Notes: generated by a model from the sequence alone, not told the origin. Shown: positions 48,050-57,670, counted from the stretch's first letter. The stretch: DNA of 64,000 nt from Candidatus Saccharimonadota bacterium (GCA_009777315.1 WRMD01000003.1:1-64000); one strand, 5' to 3'. Program-made: numbers and translations.

Positions 48050-49944
48050 ATGAAACAGCTTAACTCTAATAATACCTCCCCCCACCCAACTGGGGGGGGG
48101 GTCCTTCTAAGCTTGGTTTAGCTAGATACTCTACTAATAACAAACACTCCACCAAACTCCCATCATACAAACATACTACCAACTCCCCCAAAGGAACAAT
48201 CCACCAGTATAACAAGAAGTATAAGCATAATACCTCCATACCTACACTCTCCTCCAACCTCCTCACCAAATCCCTCCAGCCTACTAAGATACTAACTGGC
48301 CTAGTAATACTATCAGTCTTTACCACCCTAGCGGCTGGCATCGCCAGCCGCTTAGTCCCCTCATACGCGAGCCCTGCAGAACTCGGAGTAGCTTTTGGTG
48401 CCACGGTCGACTTCAGCCTAACTATGACCGTAGGGGACGCCTTTAGTACCTACAACTGCCCAGCCTCCGGCGGAGCCGGAGGCAGCCTGAACCTAGGCAG
48501 TGTCGCACCTAACGGCAATCTCTACTATGCCTGCGTTAACGTCAACGTCACTACCGACAGCACCCTAGGCTATACACTCTCGATGCAGGGAGACAGCACT
48601 GGACTATACAATAGTGCAGCTAGTGCTACGATAGCTAGAATGCCAGGCTCTATAGCATCTCCTTCTAGTACAGTCCTAGCCCAGAACAACACCTGGGGCT
48701 TCTGTATACCTGGTGATACGATGCAGGGTATAGCTAATGGCTTTAACACAGGCCCTACAGCCTGTGGTGGTACTAATGGTAACACAGCTAGTGCGATAGG
48801 CTTTGCCGGAGTACCTGTAGGTAAGACCCTAATCAAGTCCGTAGAGACCCTACCTACTACCGACACCCAGCAGAACACTCCAGTTAGGTTTGGGGTTCGT
48901 CCTACTGGAGCTACTGCAGCTGGTACCTACTCCTCCACCATTACCTTTACTGCTAGCATCAATGAAGCCCCTATAGTCTTTATGCAGACCTTCACTACTG
49001 CAGAGTGTAACATGCTTGCAGTAGGAGACATCATCACCCTACCTGATGCTAGAGACAATACACAGTACCGTATCAAAAAGATGCCCGACAACAAGTGCTG
49101 GATGATGGATAATCTGGCTTATACTGGTGGTGGGGATAATACCTATGGGGATGTGGTGCCGGCCTTCAGTGGCAGCACTCCCACTACATCCAGTACTGGT
49201 GTCCTGATTGAACACCCAGGCGGTGGTGACTGGCCAGTAGGTGGCAGTAACGCTAACCGACAAACTGTTCGTCAGTTCGCTAACAACAGCAGTGCCGGCT
49301 TTAATAACACGTCCTGTCTACCAGATACTCCAACCGGCACTGGTGTTATGCAATCTATCTGTGGCGACCAGGTGCTCTACAACTTCTGCGCAGCTATGGG
49401 GCTAGACGATTCTACCACTCCTACTTGTAGTGCAGTTTCTAACACAACCACCGGTACCAACATGGCATCTACCGGTGTGGTCGGTGCAACAGGAAGCGGC
49501 ATAGGTGGCGAGAGCCTTGGTTCCGGCGGCACTTCCATTTGCCCTGCTGGCTGGAGGATACCTGTAGGACGGGTCGGCGCCAGCAATGACAGCAACAATG
49601 AATGGGCTATACTCAGTGGAGCATTCAATACTGGCGGGACAAACTTAGCCCCTAATACTTCAACTGATGCTGGCTTCATGGGTTACTGGCAGCCGGCTGG
49701 TACATCAGTAGGTTCGGGTGGTATCCAGCTTGGTGGCGGGGCCTTTGGTACAGTATCAGCCGGCAGCGTCACTAGTGCGGCGGGCGATCTCAACGGTCAG
49801 TCCTCGTACGCGTACTGGTGGACATCCTCCTTAAGCTCTGCTACCAACGCTTGGGACACGGCCGTGAACAGCACGAACGTCAACCCCGGCACGAACGGCA
49901 ACAATAAGGCCGCCGGATTCACTGTCCGATGTGTTTATCCTTAG
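48050..49944 (+). CDS. Secreted/surface protein with C-terminal FISUMP (Fibrobacter succinogenes major paralogous-like) domain; interrupted at a G10 tract
   Basis: SD GAGGTG and ATG at 48050 (MKQLNSNNTSPHPTGGG), then G10 at 48092-48101; main frame opens from 48073 and has no ATG/GTG/TTG upstream of the signal/TM segment KILTGLVILSVFTTLAAGIASRLVPSYA; C-term ...GGAFGTVSAGSV...YWWTSSLSSATNAW...GFTVRCVYP. Confidence 0.8.
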
Positions 49945-50060
49945 AGAAGTTTTATAAAGTTTTGGATTTGGGTCGATCTGACAGGGGTGAGTGCGAGAGG
50001 AGAAACTTTATAAAGTTTCTCGCCTCTGTTATAGCGCCGGCTTTATAAAGTTCCGGCTCT

Positions 50061-50271
50061 CCTTCGCCACTGTCACATCGGATGCGTTCAATGCTTCCTT
50101 TGGTCTATGGGGTCAATCTTTAGTTTCTACCTGGTACACTTCTTCGCTCTTGTCGGCAACACGAACAACGTTCGCACATTTAGCACCTACATTCATGAGA
50201 GCCGGAACTCATGATGATGTCAGAGCTTTTGGCGAATCCCTCCGCTGTGTCTACCCGTAGGGGGTGGGGAG
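50061..50271 (+). mobile_element. Half cassette element E9 (single plus cassette) directly downstream of the FISUMP gene
   Basis: CCTTCGCCACTGTCACATCG...FATVTSDAFNASFGLWGQSLVSTWYTSSLLSATRTTF...ESLRCVYP + TIR; preceded by three TTTATAAAG palindromes. Confidence 0.8.
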
Positions 50272-50330
50272 GATATGGTATAATTACCTCATGAACGAGG
50301 AGTCTCAACTGGTAATGGTAAGGGGGCGTA

Positions 50331-51395
50331 GTGAGCCAGTCTGACAACTTCGGAGAATACAAAAAACTTGGTGAGCCGGATAAACTAAGGAAGGTTGAGA
50401 ACTGGCGGGTCGGTATTGGTCTGCAACAAATTGACGGGCTGACGCCATCTAAGCAACTGATTGAGCTTGCGAAAGACAACATTGAGGGCAAGATTTCGAT
50501 TGATGAAGCAACAGAACGAATCGCCCAGTATTACAAGAAGAACCCGGCTCAAACTCCAATAGAGAGAGGCGAGCAGGAAGCCGATGAAGTTTCTTCTCGC
50601 ATCACTAGGCTGCTGAGTAGCAATACTTTCGCTCTTAGTCCGGCCGAACTGGTGTCAATTCACAAATACCTGTTCAATGGTGTGCTGAGCGACGAAATCG
50701 CCGGCAAAATTCGCGACTACGACATTAGCAAGGACGAGCCCATATTGAACGGCTATACTGTGAGTTACGGTCGAGCAGATAGTATCCAAGAAACGCTGGA
50801 TTATGACTTCAGTCGGGAGAAAGAGTTTAGTTTTAAGGGTTTGACGCAGCAGGAGAAAGTCGAACATATCATGATGTTTATGTCTGGCGTTTGGCAGATT
50901 CATCCGTTTGCTGAAGGGAATACTCGTACTATAGCCGTGTTTGTTATTAAGTACCTTCGAACGTTGGGGTTCAAGGCGAATAACGAGTTGTTTGATGAAA
51001 ACTCTGTTTACTTCCGCAATGCTCTTGTCCGGGCGAACTACAATAATCTTGAAAAGGGTGTATATGAGAATACGGAGTATTTACGTATGTTCTTCGGTAA
51101 CTTGTTGCTAGGCGAGAAGAATAGGTTGCGTAACGGAGACATGCAAATTGACTCAGAAACTACCCAGAAAACTACCCAGAAAACTACCCAGAAAGTCTTG
51201 GATGTTTTAGTGAATAATCCATCAGCTACTCGCAAAGAAATGGCGGAGATTATAGGACTAACTGAAGATGGGGTGAAGTGGAATCTTAACAAGCTACGTG
51301 AAGAAGGTAAGATTAGGCGCATCGGCCCGGATAATGGCGGGCACTGGGAAGTTGTGGAAGCGGGCGGCGCTTTTCTCCCCACCCCCTACGGGTAG
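50331..51395 (+). CDS. Fic-domain protein with C-terminal winged helix; C-terminus encoded by an element TIR
   Basis: HPFAEGNTRTIAVFVIKYLR Fic motif; TTQKTTQKTTQK linker; last residues FLPTPYG read through TIR of E10. Confidence 0.88.
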   Translation: MSQSDNFGEYKKLGEPDKLRKVENWRVGIGLQQIDGLTPSKQLIELAKDNIEGKISIDEATERIAQYYKKNPAQTPIERGEQEADEVSSRITRLLSSNTFALSPAELVSIHKYLFNGVLSDEIAGKIRDYDISKDEPILNGYTVSYGRADSIQETLDYDFSREKEFSFKGLTQQEKVEHIMMFMSGVWQIHPFAEGNTRTIAVFVIKYLRTLGFKANNELFDENSVYFRNALVRANYNNLEKGVYENTEYLRMFFGNLLLGEKNRLRNGDMQIDSETTQKTTQKTTQKVLDVLVNNPSATRKEMAEIIGLTEDGVKWNLNKLREEGKIRRIGPDNGGHWEVVEAGGAFLPTPYG

Positions 51396-51592
51396 ACACA
51401 GCGGAGGGAAAAGCCTGCAGGTTTGCCGACGTTGGCTGCGCTATGGGCTATGAAGGTTTCGGTTAAATATAGATAGGGTGCTGTGGCGGTCGATAGCAGA
51501 GATGAGTTCCACCAATGTGCTTCGTTGCTGGGTTGAGACAGAGTGCTGGTAGTAAACCAGCCGGTCGAGACAGTGGCGAAGGCCCCATGCTC
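51375..51592 (-). mobile_element. Half cassette element E10 (single minus cassette)
   Basis: TIR then minus cassette FATVSTGWFTTSTLSQPSNEAHWWNSSLLSTATAPYLYLTETF...FSLRCVYP; ends at GAGACAGTGGCGAAGG. Confidence 0.8.
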
Positions 51593-51646
51593 TTTCGGCT
51601 ATTGTACGTATGGTTAGATCCGGCCATGTTTTCTGGTGATGTTTTG

Positions 51647-51723
51647 TGGTAGCACCAGCAGGATTCGAACCTGCGACCTTAGGCTTAGAAGTCCTCTGCT
51701 CTATCCAGCTGAGCTATGGTGCC
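51647..51723 (-). tRNA. tRNA-Arg (TCT)
   Basis: Reverse complement GGCACCATAGCTCAGCTGGATAGAGCAGAGGACTTCTAAGCC...GGTGCTACCA. Confidence 0.9.
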
Positions 51724-51797
51724 AACAGATTAATTTTACCACATTTTATACGGATAGTCCCCTGGCGCGCTGTGTGGTGCTATGTTATAATTATGGG

Positions 51798-54062
51798 GTG
51801 AGCAAGAAGAAGCGAGGTAGCAAAAAGGCTAAAAGCACGCGGAGTGTGAAGGAAGCACCAAAGGAAGCGGTGCAGGAGAACACGCTCGGGCGGCAGGTAA
51901 TCGCCCTGTTGTTAATCGCGATTGCGCTGGTGCTTGGCGCGGCGAACTTCTTTGCGACGGGGGCGGTGTTTGGTGGGATGGCGCGACTGGGACAAGCTTT
52001 GATTGGGCCGGTGGCGTGGTTTATCGTGCCGGTTTTACTCTTGTACGTAGGGGTTTCGATTTTTCGGGCGGATCCGCGGCAGAGACGGATGGTGAGCGGG
52101 TCGATGCTGGTGATATTCTTCTTGGCGGGATTTTTTGGGGCGCTGAGTGGGGCGAATGAAGATTTGGGTGGGGTGATTGGTAAATGGTTGGCGCAGATAT
52201 TTATTGACAGCCAGTGGTTTACGCCGACGGTGATGGCGATATTATATATAGTGCTGATAATCGTGACGCTGATGATTATGTTGCAACAGGGTCCGAAAGA
52301 GATCGCGGAGAAGCTGAAAAAGGCACCGAAGACGGAAAGGATGGCGGAGGAAGAGGTGAGGGTGGAAGGTATAGGGAAGCCGGAAAAGACGAAGCCACCG
52401 AAGGCGGGGTTGTTTGGCAGGAACAAGAAGGGCGTGCCGCCGGTGGAGCCGGTGGTAGTGGCGCCGCCGACGAATGCGCTAGTGGCGATGGCTGATCCGA
52501 ACTGGAAGTTGCCGGAGTTGGATTTGCTGGACAATAAGAGTAGTCGGCCGGATGCGGGGAATATCATCAATAATAAAGAGATTATAAAGAATACGTTCGC
52601 GCAGTTTGGGATTGACGTGGAGATGGGGCATCATCAGGTGGGGCCGCGGGTGACGCAGTATACGTTGACGCCGCCGAATGGGGTGAGCTTGAGTAAAATT
52701 GTGGCGCTGGATAAAGAGCTGAGCTTGAATCTGGCGATTGATAAGGTGAGGATTGAGGCGCCGATTTCGGGGACGAGCTTGGTGGGCGTGGAGGTGCCGA
52801 ATCGAGTGAGCGAGGGTGTGGGGCTAAGGGCTACTTTAGGGTCGCCGGAGTGGGCAGAGGCGACGTCGCCGTTGTCGTTTGTGCTGGGCAAGGGTATCTC
52901 TGGGAATACGGTAGTGGCGAATCTGGCGAAGATGCCGCATCTTTTGATAGCCGGGACGACGGGGTCCGGTAAGAGCGTGATGACGAATGGGTTGATTACG
53001 TCGCTACTATTTCGCAATACGCCGTCGGAGCTTAGGATGATCATTATTGATCCGAAGCAGGTGGAAATGAGTCAATATAACGATATAAAGCACTTATTGT
53101 GTCCGGTGATTACGCAGACGGTGGAGGCGGTGAGCGCGCTGGCGTGGGCGGGCAAGGAGATGGAGCGTCGTTACACGTTAATGAGTGAGGCGCGGGTGAA
53201 GAATATCGGGGATTATAATCTGAAGATGCTGAACTTGGCGAAGAAAGAGCAGAAAAAAGCTGAGGCGGCGGCGAAGAAAGATAAGAGTGCTAGCTTGGAT
53301 GAGGTAGAGCTGGAGATCAAAGATAAGCACGCGGAAGGGGAGCAGGACAAAGGGCGAGACGAGAGTATAACTGAGGCATACGAGAAGCTGCCATATCTTG
53401 TGGTGGTGATTGACGAGATGGCGGATCTGATGATGCAGGCTGGGAAGCAGCTGGAGGCGCTGATTGTGCGGATAGCGCAGAAGGGGCGAGCGAGTGGGAT
53501 ACATTTGATACTGGCGACGCAGAGGCCGGAGGTGAAAGTGGTGACGGGGTTGATAAAGGCGAATGTGCCGGGGCGGATTGCTTTTGCGGTGAGTAATCAG
53601 ACGGATTCGCGGGTGATGATCGACCAGGCCGGAGCGGAGAAGTTGCTGGGGTCGGGTGATGCGTTGCTTTTGACGACGGAGATGATGGGTAAACCGAAGC
53701 GAGTGCAGGGGGCATACGTGAGCGATGCAGAGGTGGAGCGGGTGACGGAGTTCCTGAGGAAACAGGCGCAACCTGACTACAATGAAGAGGTGTTGAAGCA
53801 GGAGGTAGCACAGCCGGGCAAGAACGGGGCGGATAATAGCATGGCTCCGAATACGGGGGACTTGGTGCGGGATGCGGCGGCGCTGGTGATTGAGAACTCG
53901 CAGAACGCAACGATCTCGAAGTTTGGGCGGAAGTTTAGGATTGGCTATAACAAGGCGGCTGATTTGATGGAGGAACTAGAGGAGCGTGGGGTAGTGGCTC
54001 CGAGCGATGGGAGCAATCGGCCGCGCAAAGTGTTGATAAATAGCCTCGAGGAGATGACTTAG
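51798..54062 (+). CDS. ftsK: DNA translocase FtsK/SpoIIIE (GTG start)
   Basis: Four N-terminal TMs, GTTGSGKSVMTNGLI, ATQRPEVKVVTGLIKANVPGRIAF, C-terminal gamma wHTH. Confidence 0.95.
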   Translation: MSKKKRGSKKAKSTRSVKEAPKEAVQENTLGRQVIALLLIAIALVLGAANFFATGAVFGGMARLGQALIGPVAWFIVPVLLLYVGVSIFRADPRQRRMVSGSMLVIFFLAGFFGALSGANEDLGGVIGKWLAQIFIDSQWFTPTVMAILYIVLIIVTLMIMLQQGPKEIAEKLKKAPKTERMAEEEVRVEGIGKPEKTKPPKAGLFGRNKKGVPPVEPVVVAPPTNALVAMADPNWKLPELDLLDNKSSRPDAGNIINNKEIIKNTFAQFGIDVEMGHHQVGPRVTQYTLTPPNGVSLSKIVALDKELSLNLAIDKVRIEAPISGTSLVGVEVPNRVSEGVGLRATLGSPEWAEATSPLSFVLGKGISGNTVVANLAKMPHLLIAGTTGSGKSVMTNGLITSLLFRNTPSELRMIIIDPKQVEMSQYNDIKHLLCPVITQTVEAVSALAWAGKEMERRYTLMSEARVKNIGDYNLKMLNLAKKEQKKAEAAAKKDKSASLDEVELEIKDKHAEGEQDKGRDESITEAYEKLPYLVVVIDEMADLMMQAGKQLEALIVRIAQKGRASGIHLILATQRPEVKVVTGLIKANVPGRIAFAVSNQTDSRVMIDQAGAEKLLGSGDALLLTTEMMGKPKRVQGAYVSDAEVERVTEFLRKQAQPDYNEEVLKQEVAQPGKNGADNSMAPNTGDLVRDAAALVIENSQNATISKFGRKFRIGYNKAADLMEELEERGVVAPSDGSNRPRKVLINSLEEMT

Positions 54063-54065
54063 CTA

Positions 54066-55406
54066 GTGAAGCGGGCACCGTTTTTCCTGTTTAAGGTGGC
54101 GTTGTTTGGGCTGGATCTGGCGGCGATTACGTTATCATTTGGGTTTGCGTATTATGTGCGATTGCATTATGACGCGCGACCGTTTTACTTTGAGGGAGAT
54201 ACCAGAGGGTTTTTGGGTGCGATGCTGTTGATTGTGCCGCTTTGGGCGATAATACTGCTGATTTCCGGAATTTATGAGCGAAGGCAGTTGAGCACGAGGT
54301 CGGCGCTGTATCCGAGGCTGGCGGTGGTGGCGGTGTTGTCGGTGTTAGGGCTGATTGCAGTCGACTTCTTTAGCGGGTCTGACATATTAGCGCTTAGATC
54401 GGTGGCGTTTTACGCGATGGTGATTTGTTTTGTGGCGCTGGTAGTGCTCAGGGAGTTTGCGGGATTGGTGTATCGCGGAATCCTGCGAAGGGGATTAGGA
54501 TGCCAGAGGCTGGCGGTGTATGGGGACCATGAAAATACGAAGATCTTTACGCAGTACGTGTTGGATAACCCGCAGCTGGGGTATCGGATAATTGGGGTAG
54601 TGGCGAAAAAGAAATATGTGTTGGGAGAGGTGCCGCAGTATCGTAGTTTAACGACTTTGCTGGATGATGAAGAGGTGGACGTGGTGGTGCAGACGGAGTC
54701 GAGCAACGCGGCGGATGTTTACGCGCGGGCGCTGAATCGTCACGTGGGATATATGTATGTGCCGGACAACGAGACGATTGCGCAGAATGCGGGTGAGCTC
54801 CGGTTGTTTGGGACGCAACCGGTAATCGACGTGCAGGCGACGCCGCTGGTGAACGAGGGGAGGCTGTTAAAGCGGGCGTTTGACTTGGTGTTTGGCACGA
54901 TTGCGTTATTGTTGTCGCTGCCGTTTATGTTGATAATAGCGGTGGTACAGAAGTGTCTGGCGCCGACGGCTCCGGTGTTGTATAGACAGAAACGGGTGAC
55001 ACGGTTTGGTAAGACGTTTGTGATCTACAAGTTCCGTTCGATGAGGCCGGCCGATTTTGGCAAGCCGTCGGAAGAGGTTAAGTTGCCGATTTTCGGACGG
55101 TTTCTTAGGGCAACTAGCTTAGATGAGATACCGCAATTTTGGAATGTGCTTAGAGGGGATATTTCGTTGGTAGGGCCGAGGGCGTTAGTGCCAAGTGAGA
55201 TCAAAGCGTATCCGAGGCATCCGATGGTGCTGACGGTAAAGTCCGGGTTGACTGGGTTGGCGCAGGTGTCGGGGCGGAAGAATATCAGCTTTGAGGAGCG
55301 GCGGACGCTAGATATATATTATGTGCAGCACTGGTCGATTTGGCTGGATTTGCAGATAATTATTAGAACGATAAAGATGGTCTTACTGATGCGAGGGGCT
55401 AAATAA
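54066..55406 (+). CDS. Bacterial sugar transferase (polyprenyl glycosylphosphotransferase)
   Basis: KRAFDLVFGTIALLLSLPFMLIIAV...LPQ-type ATSLDEIPQFWNVLRGDISLVGPRAL. Confidence 0.92.
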   Translation: MKRAPFFLFKVALFGLDLAAITLSFGFAYYVRLHYDARPFYFEGDTRGFLGAMLLIVPLWAIILLISGIYERRQLSTRSALYPRLAVVAVLSVLGLIAVDFFSGSDILALRSVAFYAMVICFVALVVLREFAGLVYRGILRRGLGCQRLAVYGDHENTKIFTQYVLDNPQLGYRIIGVVAKKKYVLGEVPQYRSLTTLLDDEEVDVVVQTESSNAADVYARALNRHVGYMYVPDNETIAQNAGELRLFGTQPVIDVQATPLVNEGRLLKRAFDLVFGTIALLLSLPFMLIIAVVQKCLAPTAPVLYRQKRVTRFGKTFVIYKFRSMRPADFGKPSEEVKLPIFGRFLRATSLDEIPQFWNVLRGDISLVGPRALVPSEIKAYPRHPMVLTVKSGLTGLAQVSGRKNISFEERRTLDIYYVQHWSIWLDLQIIIRTIKMVLLMRGAK

Positions 55407-55435
55407 ATGGCGATGGGTGTGGTATAATAGTGCTT

Positions 55436-56182
55436 ATGAAAATGGTGGTCGCAAACTGGAAAATGCACATGTCGGGGGCGGAGAGTGAGAGGTTTTTTAA
55501 GGACCTAATGAAAGAGGTGACACCGGGTGGCGTGGAGGTGGTGATTGCGCCGAGTAATTTTGCGTTGTATAGCTTGAGCAAGATCAAGCAGTGGCAGTTT
55601 AGTCTGGCGGCGCAGAACTTCTATCACATGGATTATGGCGCGTACACGGGGGAGACAGCGGTACGTCAGCTGGTGGGGGTGGCGGACTATGCGTTGGTTG
55701 GGCATTCGGAGCGGCGGCAGTACTTTAGGGAAACGAATAAAGATACAAGGCGTAAGGTGGCAGCAGCGCTCAGTGTGGGCGTGAAGCCGATACTTTGCGT
55801 GGGTGAGACGGCGATGGAAAGAGAGAACAAAGAAACAGATGACGTGGTGCGAGACCAGCTTTTGGCGGGGTTGGCGGATGTGACGCCGACGCAACTGAAA
55901 GACGTGGTGATTGCGTATGAGCCACGCTGGGCGATATCTACAGCGAAGAATGTCGGGGTGTGTACACCTGAGGATGCCAGAAGTGCGTTGACGTTTATTC
56001 GGCAGCAGTTGAAAGAATTATACGGGAAGACCGCGAGAGTGTTATATGGAGGGAGCGTGAAGTCAGATAATATAGTGAGCTACCTGAAGAAGGGTGAGGC
56101 GGATGGCGCGTTAGTGGGGGGTGCCAGCTTGCAGCTAAAAGAGTTTGGTGATATAATTGAAGCAACTAAGGCGGTAAGATAA
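55436..56182 (+). CDS. tpiA: Triosephosphate isomerase
   Basis: VVANWKMHMSGAES...GHSERRQYFRETN...AYEPRWAIST...YGGSVKSDN. Confidence 0.95.
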   Translation: MKMVVANWKMHMSGAESERFFKDLMKEVTPGGVEVVIAPSNFALYSLSKIKQWQFSLAAQNFYHMDYGAYTGETAVRQLVGVADYALVGHSERRQYFRETNKDTRRKVAAALSVGVKPILCVGETAMERENKETDDVVRDQLLAGLADVTPTQLKDVVIAYEPRWAISTAKNVGVCTPEDARSALTFIRQQLKELYGKTARVLYGGSVKSDNIVSYLKKGEADGALVGGASLQLKEFGDIIEATKAVR

Positions 56183-57018
56183 TGGACGGACTGAATTACG
56201 ATGATATTGAGAAGATGCTGGCGAGCCAACAGTGGCGGGCGCGGCGTGCGGCTGAACGACCGCAAGGGCGCTATTTAGACGTAGTGCGTCCGGGCGGGGA
56301 GATGAAGCGACAGAAGCCAACGGCTAAGCCGGTAGCGAAGAAGCAGGTTGGGCAGGTGACGTCCGTGAAGCCTGCACCAGCCAAGACGTCAACGGCGGTG
56401 GTGATGACAGAGACGACGGTAGCGGTGATTCCTGATGAGGAGCTGAGCGCGGTGACGACAGGTGAAGAGGGGGGCGTGAAGGGCGGTCGAGATGAGGTTG
56501 ACGATGCGGCTGATTTGCTGGAGAAGCTGATTATTGAAGAGGAAGACACGCCGACTGAGCAGGATGTGACGGAGACGTTTTTGGGGGATACGCCGAATCC
56601 GTTTTTGCCGGATGCGATTGAGCGGGTCGAGAAGCGGCCTCTAAGTCGCGATATACGGGATGGTGCATCGACGGCGCCGATGATTGTCGGATCGAGAGCG
56701 GCGGCAAGCGGGGCAAAACCAATAGTTGGTCCGAAACCGATGGCAAAGAAGCCGCAAGCGCAGCCGGAGAAGTCGCGTCTTAGGGCGATTTATGCCAAAG
56801 ATAAGGTGTCGGATGCGTTGACGAAAGAGGTGTCGATCAAGGATGGCGGTGACGTTATGCTGGAGCGGGAGGTGGAGATCGCGCTTTCGAAGAAGCCGGC
56901 GAAGAAATTGAACCGTCAGAATGCCGGGAATAGGAACTTACTGATTTTTTGCGTGGGTCTGATAATAGTATTTGGGGCAGTAGCGCTAGGCCTTGGGTAT
57001 TATTTGTTTATCAAATAG
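56182..57018 (+). CDS. Hypothetical protein with C-terminal TM
   Basis: Low-complexity linker, C-terminal hydrophobic helix. Confidence 0.6.
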   Translation: MDGLNYDDIEKMLASQQWRARRAAERPQGRYLDVVRPGGEMKRQKPTAKPVAKKQVGQVTSVKPAPAKTSTAVVMTETTVAVIPDEELSAVTTGEEGGVKGGRDEVDDAADLLEKLIIEEEDTPTEQDVTETFLGDTPNPFLPDAIERVEKRPLSRDIRDGASTAPMIVGSRAAASGAKPIVGPKPMAKKPQAQPEKSRLRAIYAKDKVSDALTKEVSIKDGGDVMLEREVEIALSKKPAKKLNRQNAGNRNLLIFCVGLIIVFGAVALGLGYYLFIK

Positions 57019-57073
57019 ACCGCTTTAGGGGCGGTCTAGTTGATCTCTCGCTACAACAGCTTGGTCAGGCAGT

Positions 57074-57670
57074 TTAGTTGGCGGTTACGAGTAGAGTAAT
57101 GCTGTTGCTATAAACACCGGTGGGTACGAACCCAGCCCATACGCCGATCTGGATAGGGAAGTCGAAGTTGCCAGATCCGGTTTCATTAGCTATGAGGTCA
57201 GGAGTCGTGGCGGCTGGGACTTGAGCGAAGGTGCCGGCGGCGAAGCTGTTGATGTTGTAGCCCCAAGAGTTCTGGGTCAGGATGGATGGGTTGGTTAGCG
57301 TGCCGGTGGAGGCAGGGATACGAGCAACGCTACTAGTTAGAGATTCGTGGATGAGAGCGCCGTCACTGGTGTCGGTGTCGATCATCGAGATAGTCATAGA
57401 CCATCCGGCTGGGTCGTTACTATTGACGTTGACGTTGACGGTGCTGGTAACTACGGTATTGAACTCAGCTGCTAGCATGGTAACCTCGATCTCGGTTGGT
57501 AGCTGGACAGTGAACTCGTCTCCGATTTCAACTGAGAGGCCGGTTGCCCCTGCTTCTGACGCGTATCCGGCTTGCGGCAACGCGATTCCGATGCTGAGGA
57601 GGAAAGCCGCGACCCATGTGATACCTACGATTTTCCACTGTTTGTTTGATTTTGTTTTAAGCATATTCAC
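57074..57670 (-). CDS. Secreted surface protein, paralogous to N-terminal domain of the 48-kb FISUMP protein
   Basis: Signal peptide; ...GWSMTISM...ARIPASTGTLTNPSILTQNSWGY...PTGVYSNSITLLVTA resembles ...GYTLSM...ARMPGSIASPSSTVLAQNNTWGF...AAGTYSSTITFTA. Confidence 0.7.
   Translation of the reverse strand: MNMLKTKSNKQWKIVGITWVAAFLLSIGIALPQAGYASEAGATGLSVEIGDEFTVQLPTEIEVTMLAAEFNTVVTSTVNVNVNSNDPAGWSMTISMIDTDTSDGALIHESLTSSVARIPASTGTLTNPSILTQNSWGYNINSFAAGTFAQVPAATTPDLIANETGSGNFDFPIQIGVWAGFVPTGVYSNSITLLVTAN

Noticed and set aside
48424-49944. ATG 48424 as the true start of the FISUMP protein
   Set aside because: It would remove the hydrophobic signal/TM segment encoded in the same open frame upstream; no SD at 48424, whereas ATG 48050 has one.
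2386-51592. Cassettes as variable repeats of a diversity-generating retroelement
   Set aside because: FISUMP/lectin-like variable C-termini suggest a DGR, but no reverse transcriptase or template repeat is in the window, cassette lengths vary and differences are not obviously limited to adenine positions. Decisive test: search the full genome for a DGR-type RT and a TR matching the cassette flanks.
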